From the NCBI RefSeq assembly GCF_000964545.1, contig NZ_BBVD01000030.1, positions 1 to 15,606 on the forward strand: DNA of 15,606 nt. Reading direction: 5' to 3'. This document shows, in pieces, positions 7,382-12,758 of the stretch. Numbering within the stretch: the first letter of the stretch is position 1; each line of letters opens with the position of its first letter. A program made the position numbers and the translations under genes. The stretch comes from Comamonas thiooxydans (lineage in GTDB: Bacteria > Pseudomonadota > Gammaproteobacteria > Burkholderiales > Burkholderiaceae_C). The notes under the pieces were generated by a model. That model searched no databases. It had not been told where the DNA came from and worked only from the letters and a program-made list of their open reading frames with translations.

Positions 7382-7768
7382 ATGAAAATTCTGGCAAGCA
7401 ACGAATACCAGGCCCCCACCGAAAGCACCGGCAATGTGCTGGTGCTGGCCAACGATGTGAACGCCCTCGAGGTGAATCTGGACGGCATCGCACAGGTGGA
7501 TCTGTATTTCCCCAACTTCACCGATGGCCGCGCCTTCAGCCAGGCCTATCTGCTGCGCCGCCGTCTGAAGTTTGCAGGCGACATCCGTGCCACCGGCGAT
7601 GTGCTGATCGACCAGCTGGTTCAGATGGAGCGCACGGGCTTCAGTAGCGCCGTGCTGCGCGAAGGCGTGGACGCCGCCGATGCCCAGCGCCAGTTCGAGC
7701 GCTTTGGCGGTTTCTACCAGGCCGATGCCGTGCACACGCAACCCCATTTCGTAGAGGTGCAAGCATGA
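7382..7768 (+). CDS. DUF934 family protein of the sulfate assimilation operon
   Basis: This 128-residue soluble protein sits between cysI and cysH, the usual place of DUF934 members in proteobacterial cys operons. Conserved-looking parts include VDLYFPNFTDGRAFSQAYLLRRR (split over residues about 40-62), the GDIRATGDVLIDQLVQMERTGF region and FERFGGFYQ near the end. It contains no cysteine, so it cannot bind an iron-sulfur cluster through Cys ligands. The biochemical role is not established; the position suggests assistance to CysI or CysH. AGGA seven bases before the ATG supports the start. Its stop codon overlaps the cysH start in ATGA, suggesting translational coupling. Confidence 0.9.
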   Translation: MKILASNEYQAPTESTGNVLVLANDVNALEVNLDGIAQVDLYFPNFTDGRAFSQAYLLRRRLKFAGDIRATGDVLIDQLVQMERTGFSSAVLREGVDAADAQRQFERFGGFYQADAVHTQPHFVEVQA

Positions 7769-8412
7769 GCCAGCTCGCCCCCGTAAGCACCCTCGACCTG
7801 GATCTGGCACAAATCAATGCCGAACTGGGCCGCGACGCCCAGGCGCTGGTGAACTGGGCCGTGGGCCTGAGTCAGCCCACCATAGTCACGACCAACTTCC
7901 GCCCCTTCGAGGCGGTGATCCTGCACATGGTCACGCGCGCCAACCCCGACGTGCCTGTGGTCTGGATGGACAACGGCTACAACACCGAAGCCACCTATCG
8001 GTTTGCCGATGCGGTGACCAAGCAGCTTGGGCTCAACCTCAAGATCTACCTGCCGCTGCGCTCACGTGCCCACCGCGAAGCCGTGGAAGGAGCCACGCCG
8101 GCGCTGGACGATCCGCGCCATGCGGCCTTCACAGAAGAAGTGAAGCTGGAGCCCTTTGCCCGCGCCCTGCGCGAAACCGCACCCAAGGTCTGGTTCACCG
8201 CCCTGCGCGCCACCGACACCGCCGTGCGAGCACAGATGGAGCCCGTCAGCATCAATCCCGACGGACTGATCAAGGTTGCGCCGCTGCTGCACTGGTCGTC
8301 CAAGGAGCTGTACGAATACTGCGAAAAGCACGGCCTGCCCAACAACTTTGACTATGTGGACCCGACCAAGGGTGAAGACAACCGCGAATGCGGACTTCAT
8401 TTGAGTCACTGA
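7765..8412 (+). CDS. cysH: CysH-type phosphoadenosine/adenosine phosphosulfate reductase
   Basis: CysH reduces activated sulfate (PAPS or APS) to sulfite using thioredoxin. The 215-residue protein matches the PAPS-reductase fold: TTNFRPFEAVILHM near residues 42-55 in the nucleotide-binding position, MDNGYNTEATYRFADAV (matching IDTGY.PETYRF of known enzymes), VWFTALRATDT (WxTGxRR region) and the catalytic C-terminal motif ECGLH with C209. It has none of the CC...CxxC cysteines that hold the [4Fe-4S] cluster of APS reductases, so by sequence it is the cluster-free, PAPS-type arrangement, although the active-site loops differ from E. coli CysH. The start ATG has GAGGT (7754-7758) six bases upstream inside the previous gene and overlaps its stop. 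No cysC (APS kinase) is present here to make PAPS. Confidence 0.9.
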   Translation: MSQLAPVSTLDLDLAQINAELGRDAQALVNWAVGLSQPTIVTTNFRPFEAVILHMVTRANPDVPVVWMDNGYNTEATYRFADAVTKQLGLNLKIYLPLRSRAHREAVEGATPALDDPRHAAFTEEVKLEPFARALRETAPKVWFTALRATDTAVRAQMEPVSINPDGLIKVAPLLHWSSKELYEYCEKHGLPNNFDYVDPTKGEDNRECGLHLSH

Positions 8413-8414
8413 CG

Positions 8415-8505
8415 TGCTCCCCCTGGGCCGCTTTGCGGCTTCCCCCTCTCTCTTCGGGAGGGGGACGGCAGCCTCGCCGCAAGGCGGCTCTTGCTTGCTG
8501 CCCCT
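8415..8505 (+). repeat. Dispersed hairpin repeat, family 1, copy 2
   Basis: The repeat fills the start of the cysH-cysD spacer, directly after the cysH stop. It contains CTCCCCCTG, a hairpin GCCGC-TTT-GCGGC (8427-8439), TCCCCCTC (8441-8448) paired with GAGGGGGA (8458-8465), then ACGGCAGCC, a GCC-GCAA-GGC hairpin and CTCTTGCTTGCTGCCCCTG. The same order of elements is found at 9541-9636 and, shortened, at 1811-1884, all in plus orientation. It lies inside the operon, so the hairpins would be in the mRNA. Confidence 0.8.
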
Positions 8506-8549
8506 GGAATTGCAGCGCGCCCGTTTTGTAAGCCGTCGATTTAAAAAGA

Positions 8550-8593
8550 TAGCTGATAGCCCAATATCTATAAGCGCTACAGCATTATTTGAT
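8550..8593 (+). repeat. Dispersed 44-nt repeat, family 2, copy 1 (upstream of cysD)
   Basis: TAGCTGATAGCCCA (8550-8563), AAGCGCTACAG (8572-8582) and ATTTGAT (8587-8593) recur with identical spacing at 9692-9735 (31 of 44 positions identical by direct comparison, conserved blocks separated by variable 8- and 4-base pieces). It ends eleven bases before the cysD start, so it supplies most of cysD's upstream context. Confidence 0.75.
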
Positions 8594-8603
8594 TGGATAA
8601 AAA

Positions 8604-9536
8604 ATGAACGCTCGTGTGGATACTTCCGTGTTGAGCCATCTCAGCAACCGCCACCTGGATGCACTGGAAGAAGAAACCATTTTCATCCTGCGCGAAGTGG
8701 CCGCAACTTTTGAACGCCCCACCCTGCTGTTTTCGGGCGGCAAGGATTCGCTGGTCATGCTGCGCTGCGCCGAAAAGGCCTTCGGCGCGGGCCGCATTCC
8801 CTATCCCTTGCTGATGATCGACACCGGCCACAACTTCCCCGAAGTGACCGATTTCCGCGACCAGCGAGCCAAGGAACTGGGCGCCGAGTTGATCGTGCGC
8901 AGCGTGGAAGACTCCATGGCACGCGGCACCGTGCGTCTGGCACACCCCGGCGAATCGCGCAATGTGCACCAGTCGGTGACGCTGCTGGAGGCGATTGACG
9001 AGTTCCGCTTCGACGCCCTGATCGGCGGCGCGCGCCGCGACGAGGAAAAGGCCCGCGCCAAGGAGCGCATCTTCAGCCACCGCGACAGCTTCGGCCAGTG
9101 GCAGCCCAAGGCCCAGCGCCCCGAACTGTGGACGCTGTTCAACACCCGCATTGCACAGGGCGAGCATTTCCGCGTCTTCCCCATCAGCAACTGGACCGAG
9201 CTGGACGTGTGGCAGTACATCGCCCGTGAAAACATCGCCCTGCCATCGATCTACTACACCCACAAGCGCGATGTGGTGGAACGCAAGGGCCTGCTGGTGC
9301 CCGTGACCGAACTGACCCCGCCGCGTGAGGGCGAGGAAGTCGTGCAGCGCGATGTGCGTTTCCGTACCGTGGGCGACATCACCTGCACCTGCCCCGTGGA
9401 AAGCACGGCAGCAACGGCCGAAGACATCGTGATCGAAACCCTGGCTGCCGAGGTCAGCGAACGGGGTGCGACGCGCATGGACGACAAGACCAGCGAAGCG
9501 TCCATGGAAAAGCGCAAGAAAGACGGGTACTTCTAA
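8604..9536 (+). CDS. cysD: CysD: sulfate adenylyltransferase subunit 2
   Basis: CysD is the catalytic ATP-sulfurylase subunit that joins sulfate to ATP to make APS, working as a complex with the GTPase CysN. The 310-residue protein carries the PP-loop SGGKDS (44-49), LMIDTGHNFPEVTDFRD (about 71-87), the GGARRDEEKARAKERIFS region and VWQYIARENIALPSIYY. It ends in the characteristic basic tail MEKRKKDGYF. The length matches the usual 300-310 residues. The ATG at 8604 is preceded by a weak GGA seven bases upstream. It sits 191 bases after cysH and 133 bases before cysN, spacers that both contain repeats, which is looser than a typical cys operon. Confidence 0.96.
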   Translation: MNARVDTSVLSHLSNRHLDALEEETIFILREVAATFERPTLLFSGGKDSLVMLRCAEKAFGAGRIPYPLLMIDTGHNFPEVTDFRDQRAKELGAELIVRSVEDSMARGTVRLAHPGESRNVHQSVTLLEAIDEFRFDALIGGARRDEEKARAKERIFSHRDSFGQWQPKAQRPELWTLFNTRIAQGEHFRVFPISNWTELDVWQYIARENIALPSIYYTHKRDVVERKGLLVPVTELTPPREGEEVVQRDVRFRTVGDITCTCPVESTAATAEDIVIETLAAEVSERGATRMDDKTSEASMEKRKKDGYF

Positions 9537-9540
9537 GGCA

Positions 9541-9636
9541 TCCCCTGAGGCGCTACGCGCCTTCCCCTTCTCTGGAGCTTCGCTCCGGAAGGGGACGACA
9601 CCCTCGGTGCGCGGCGGCGCTTCCTCGGTGTCTCTG
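9541..9636 (+). repeat. Dispersed hairpin repeat, family 1, copy 3
   Basis: Directly after the cysD stop, TCCCCTGA is followed by the hairpin GGCGC-TAC-GCGCC (9549-9561). Then comes a long hairpin in which CCCCTTC (9564-9570) pairs with GAAGGGG (9588-9594), with an inner stem GGAGC-TTC-GCTCC. ACGACACC, a GC-rich stretch and GGTGTCTCTGAG follow. The element order matches copy 2 while the hairpin bases differ in both arms, so the structure rather than the exact sequence is kept. Confidence 0.78.
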
Positions 9637-9669
9637 AGTTGGGACATGTCGGTTTTTAGAAAGAATGCG

Positions 9670-11043
9670 ATGACTGAGACTATTAATTCCGTAGCTGCTA
9701 GCGCAAACCCATCAAGCGCTTCAGGCCAATTTGATGCACATAACAGCAGCGCGCTGCGCTTTATCACCTGCGGCTCGGTCGATGACGGCAAGAGCACGCT
9801 GATCGGTCGCCTGCTGGTGGATACCCGCGCCGTGCTGCAGGATCAGCTGGCCGGCGTCACCAAGTCCGGCGAAACGGATCTGGCACTGCTGACCGACGGC
9901 CTGGCCGCCGAGCGCGAGCAAGGCATCACGATCGATGTGGCCTACCGCTACTTCGCCACCGAGTCGCGCAAGTTCATCATTGGCGACGCTCCCGGTCACG
10001 AGCAGTACACACGCAATATGGTGACGGCAGCATCGAGCGCCGATGCCGCCGTGGTGCTGGTCGATGCCACCAAGCTGGACTGGAAGAATGCCGATCTGGA
10101 GCTGCTGCCCCAGACCCGCCGCCACAGCCTGCTGGCCCATCTGCTGCGCGTGAATTCGCTGGTGTTTGCCGTCAACAAGCTCGACGCCGTGCAGGACCCG
10201 GCCCTGGCCTTTGCCCATATCAGCGCCGCGCTGCAGAAGTTCACAGCCTCCGCAGACATCAAGATCACGGCCACCGTGCCCGTGTCCGCGCTCAAGGGCT
10301 ACAACGTGGTCAACAGCACCGACGGCTGGGCCGGCTACCACGGCCCCAGCCTGCTGCAACTGCTGGAACAACTGCCCAACACGCCCACCGACAGCGATCT
10401 GGCGCTGGCCTTCCCCGTGCAGTGGGTGGAGAAATTCTCTTCTTCGTCCGACACCAGCCAGGGCCGCCGCGTGTTCTGGGGCCGTGTCGCCACGGGCGTG
10501 GCCCGGGTCGGTGCCCAGGTGCAGATTCTGCCCAGCGGCCAGCTCGCGACCGTGGCCCAGGTCATAGACCACGCCCGCGCGCCCAAGGAAGTGGCTGCCG
10601 GCCTGTCCGCCGGCATCACGCTGGACCGCGAGGTCGATGTCTCGCGCGGCGACTGGATCATTGCCGCTCCCGTGCAAGCCGAAGTTGCCGAGGATGATTT
10701 TGATGCTCCTGCTGCCGCAAGCCCCTGGCCCAGCAGCCGCGAGATCACCGCCACCGTGGCCTGGATGGACACCGAACCCCTGGTGCCTGGTCGCGTTTAC
10801 TGGGCGCTGCATGGCCATCGCTGGGTCAAGGCCAAGGCACGCCGCTTGGTGCACCGCCTCAATATCAATACACTGGACAAGGAAGACGCGCAGCAGCTCG
10901 AGGCCAATGCCATCGGCCAGGTGGAGCTGGTGCTGCAAGAAGCCATTCCGGCCGCACCTTTCACCCAAGCCCGCCAGCTGGGCTCGCTGATTCTGGTGGA
11001 CACCGCCAGCAATGCAACGGCCGGTGCTGCGCTGGTGAACTGA
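9670..11043 (+). CDS. cysN: CysN: sulfate adenylyltransferase subunit 1 (GTPase)
   Basis: CysN hydrolyses GTP to drive APS formation by CysD. The elongation-factor-like G domain shows G1 GSVDDGKST (35-43), G3 DAPGH (106-110) and G4 NKLD (169-172), followed by two beta-barrel domains ending near residue 457. There is no C-terminal APS kinase (CysC) domain, unlike CysNC fusions. The ATG at 9670 has AGAAAG (9659-9664) upstream; an in-frame ATG at 9646 would add eight residues. No other ATG lies between 9670 and the G1 motif, so the N-terminal extension is real. Residues 8-22 are encoded by a copy of the 44-nt repeat. The remaining N-terminal part (MTETINS, DAHNSS) looks unstructured. Confidence 0.95.
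   Translation: MTETINSVAASANPSSASGQFDAHNSSALRFITCGSVDDGKSTLIGRLLVDTRAVLQDQLAGVTKSGETDLALLTDGLAAEREQGITIDVAYRYFATESRKFIIGDAPGHEQYTRNMVTAASSADAAVVLVDATKLDWKNADLELLPQTRRHSLLAHLLRVNSLVFAVNKLDAVQDPALAFAHISAALQKFTASADIKITATVPVSALKGYNVVNSTDGWAGYHGPSLLQLLEQLPNTPTDSDLALAFPVQWVEKFSSSSDTSQGRRVFWGRVATGVARVGAQVQILPSGQLATVAQVIDHARAPKEVAAGLSAGITLDREVDVSRGDWIIAAPVQAEVAEDDFDAPAAASPWPSSREITATVAWMDTEPLVPGRVYWALHGHRWVKAKARRLVHRLNINTLDKEDAQQLEANAIGQVELVLQEAIPAAPFTQARQLGSLILVDTASNATAGAALVN
9692..9735 (+). repeat. Dispersed 44-nt repeat, family 2, copy 2 (inside cysN)
   Basis: TAGCTGCTAGCGCA (9692-9705), AAGCGCTTCAG (9714-9724) and ATTTGAT (9729-9735) match copy 1 block for block and with the same spacing. It lies in frame within the first 22 codons of cysN and encodes VAASANPSSASGQFD, a low-complexity segment before the GTPase domain. 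Confidence 0.72.
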
Positions 11044-11070
11044 AGCCAATGAAGACAGGGCCGCAACCGC

Positions 11071-11092
11071 GATCTGGCCGCCAAACCAGATC
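11071..11092 (+). other. Hairpin after cysN
   Basis: GATCTGG (11071-11077) pairs with CCAGATC (11086-11092) around an 8-base loop, about 30 bases after the cysN stop. No U-tract follows, so it is not a standard intrinsic terminator, but it may mark or protect the 3' end of the cys mRNA. Confidence 0.35.
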
Positions 11093-11141
11093 TCCATACG
11101 GCCTTATCCAGCCAGGCACTGGCGCTGCGCGGGAAAAAACC

Positions 11142-11147
11142 TAAAAT
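11142..11147 (+). promoter_or_regulatory. Probable -10 box of the fdxA promoter
   Basis: TAAAAT matches five of six consensus -10 bases and sits about 40 bases before the fdxA start, after the cysN 3' hairpin. CTGGCG (11119-11124), at 17-base spacing, is a poor -35 candidate. A separate promoter would make fdxA independent of the cys operon. Confidence 0.4.
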
Positions 11148-11188
11148 CACGGGGTTTTACCAATCCCCACCCAAGAAGAAGATTCTCA

Positions 11189-11518
11189 ATGACTCACGTC
11201 GTTACCGAAAACTGCATCAAGTGCAAGTACACCGATTGCGTGGACGTTTGCCCCGTGGACTGCTTCCGTGAAGGCCCCAACTTTCTGGTGATCGATCCCG
11301 ATGAGTGCATCGACTGTGCCGTCTGCATTCCCGAGTGCCCGGCCAATGCCATCTTTGCCGAAGAAGATGTGCCTGCAGATCAACTGGCCTTCATCAAGCT
11401 GAACGTGGATCTGTCCCAGCTCAAGAGCTGGAAGAGCATCACCAAGCGCAAGGCTTCGCTGCCCGACGCCGACGAGTGGAATGGCAAGCCGAACAAAGTG
11501 GATTTGCTGGAGCGCTAA
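11189..11518 (+). CDS. fdxA: FdxA: 7Fe-8S ferredoxin
   Basis: This small cytoplasmic electron carrier has 109 residues, the usual FdxA length. The N-terminal cysteines C9, C12, C17, C21 and C25 and the second set C40, C43, C46 and C50 follow the FdxA pattern. By family knowledge C9, C17 and C50 hold a [3Fe-4S] cluster and C21, C40, C43 and C46 a [4Fe-4S] cluster. The long C-terminal tail WKSITKRKASLPDADEWNGK is typical. The AAGAAGAAGAT stretch just before the ATG acts as a purine-rich ribosome site. It is followed after 36 bases by a ferredoxin-NADP reductase-like gene, a natural redox partner, and preceded by the cys operon whose CysI needs electrons. Confidence 0.95.
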   Translation: MTHVVTENCIKCKYTDCVDVCPVDCFREGPNFLVIDPDECIDCAVCIPECPANAIFAEEDVPADQLAFIKLNVDLSQLKSWKSITKRKASLPDADEWNGKPNKVDLLER

Positions 11519-11554
11519 GCCGGTCAGGGCGCGGACTGCGCTACGCTTGCCTGC

Positions 11555-12622
11555 ATGAGCCTGTCCAACGCAACGACCAACGCTTCCCTCTCGCTACAAC
11601 CCGCCGTGGAAACCGACGCCATCATCATTGGCGCAGGTCCGGCGGGTTTGTTTCAGGCCTTCCAGCTTGGCCTGCAGGGCATTCAAGCCCATTTGATCGA
11701 TGCCCTGCCCCATGTGGGCGGCCAGTGCAGCCAGCTCTACGCGCACAAGCCCATCTACGACATTCCCGGCATTCCCGTCTGCACGGGCCTGGAGCTGGTG
11801 CAACTGCTGGAAAAGCAGATCGCACCCATGCAGGTGACCCGCCATCTGTCCCAGCAAGTACAGACCCTGCAAGCCCTCGACGACGGACGCTGGCAGGTCG
11901 GAACCACGGCAGGCGCAATGTTCCACACCCGTACCGTCTTCATCGCCGCAGGCGTCGGCGCGTTCGTGCCCAAGGCCCTCAAGGCGCCAGGAGTGGATGA
12001 GCTCGGCACGGGTCAGCTGCACTATCACCCGCAGCAGCTGGATATGACTGCAGGCCGCCAGGCGCTGGTCTATGGCGGCGATGAGGAAGCCGTAGCAGCA
12101 GCCATTGACTGCAGTTCAAGCGCGGCCAGAACCGTTCTCATGCACCGCCGTGACAGCTTCAATGCCGAGCCGGCGCAACTGACCCGGCTGCAGCAGTTGC
12201 GCGAGTCTGGCGCTGTCGAAGTGATGATCGGCCAGATCACCGAGGTGCGGCACGGCGATGGCCTACTGGAGTCCGTGCAATGGATGGACGGTGAGGGCAA
12301 TGAACATCTGCAGCCTGTCGAACAGTTGCTGGTCTACCAGGGCATTTCACCCAAGCTGGGCCCTTTGACGGACTGGGGACTGGCACTGGAGCGCAAGCAA
12401 CTGGCCGTGGATCCGGCAACGCTTGCCACCAGCGCCCCGGGGATTTATGCCATTGGCGACATCGTCAGCTACAGCGGCAAGAAACGGCTGATCCTTTGCG
12501 CCTTCCACGAGGCCACCATGGCCGCGTTCGCGGCAGCCGAATACCTGCAAGGCAGCAAGCCTTTGCTGGAATACACGACGACCAGCGCTCGCCTGCATGC
12601 CATCTTGGGCGTGTCCCACTGA
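11555..12622 (+). CDS. Ferredoxin--NADP+ reductase, thioredoxin-reductase-like (type 2) flavoprotein
   Basis: The 355-residue protein is an FAD/NAD(P)-binding flavoprotein of the TrxR-like FNR family, which passes electrons between NADPH and ferredoxin. It shows the FAD Rossmann motif GAGPAG (26-31), VGGQCSQLYAHKPIYDIPG (54-72), AAGVGAFVPK and the C-terminal FAD motif GIYAIGD (296-302). It lacks the CxxC redox pair of thioredoxin reductases, favouring FNR. The nucleotide-binding motif is unusual: GGDEEA (174-179) where GGGDSA is expected, and HRRDSFNA where HRRDxFRA is common, so cofactor preference may differ. It carries an N-terminal extension of about 20 residues before the first strand. 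It is probably cotranscribed with fdxA, 36 bases upstream, although no strong Shine-Dalgarno precedes the ATG. Confidence 0.88.
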   Translation: MSLSNATTNASLSLQPAVETDAIIIGAGPAGLFQAFQLGLQGIQAHLIDALPHVGGQCSQLYAHKPIYDIPGIPVCTGLELVQLLEKQIAPMQVTRHLSQQVQTLQALDDGRWQVGTTAGAMFHTRTVFIAAGVGAFVPKALKAPGVDELGTGQLHYHPQQLDMTAGRQALVYGGDEEAVAAAIDCSSSAARTVLMHRRDSFNAEPAQLTRLQQLRESGAVEVMIGQITEVRHGDGLLESVQWMDGEGNEHLQPVEQLLVYQGISPKLGPLTDWGLALERKQLAVDPATLATSAPGIYAIGDIVSYSGKKRLILCAFHEATMAAFAAAEYLQGSKPLLEYTTTSARLHAILGVSH

Positions 12623-12643
12623 AAAGCCGCCAGTGTCCTGCCT

Positions 12644-12661
12644 CGGACTCCTTGGAGTCCG
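12644..12661 (+). terminator. Possible hairpin at the 3' end of the fdxA-FNR transcript
   Basis: CGGACTCC (12644-12651) and GGAGTCCG (12654-12661) form an 8-bp stem with a two-base gap, 22 bases after the reductase stop. The following sequence (CAGCTTCTGAGG) is not U-rich, so its terminator activity is doubtful. Confidence 0.35.
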
Positions 12662-12679
12662 CAGCTTCTGAGGCTGGCA

Positions 12680-12710
12680 TAAAAAAACCGCTATCCCTCG
12701 GGATAGCGGT
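12680..12710 (-). terminator. Intrinsic terminator of the NCS2 permease gene
   Basis: ACCGCTATCCC (12687-12697) pairs with GGGATAGCGGT (12700-12710), and seven A residues (12680-12686) give a U-run on the minus strand, about 50 bases after the permease stop. On the plus strand the stem is followed by GTAAATC, so plus-strand use would be weaker, but it lies where both convergent transcripts end. Confidence 0.88.
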
Positions 12711-12722
12711 GTAAATCACGAC

Positions 12723-12735
12723 GGGGTCAGACCCC
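12723..12735. repeat. GGGGTCAGACCCC palindrome
   Basis: GGGGTC-A-GACCCC is a perfect inverted repeat around one base, between the permease stop and its terminator. From general knowledge this string recurs in proteobacterial intergenic regions and in REP-like elements associated with single-strand transposases. Only one copy is in the window, so membership of a repeat family is inferred. Confidence 0.5.
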
Positions 12736-12758
12736 ACCGCGCGCACTTTGATCTCGGC

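Noticed and set aside
5444..7810. Very long open frame (788 codons) on the minus strand across cysI and the DUF934 gene
   Set aside because: It is an antisense frame over strongly supported genes, rich in His/Gly/Ala/Gln as expected from the reverse of GC-rich codons, with no recognisable domain.
9466..9669. Upstream extension of the cysN frame into the cysD 3' end
   Set aside because: It would translate the family-1 hairpin repeat and overlap cysD; the ATG at 9670 has a ribosome site and suits the family.
8577..9797. Open frame of 406 codons on the minus strand over cysD
   Set aside because: Antisense to an unmistakable CysD and runs through the repeat-containing spacer; no domain recognised.
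9721..11097. Open frame of 458 codons on the minus strand over cysN
   Set aside because: Shadow of cysN with the same biased composition; no motif and no ribosome site.
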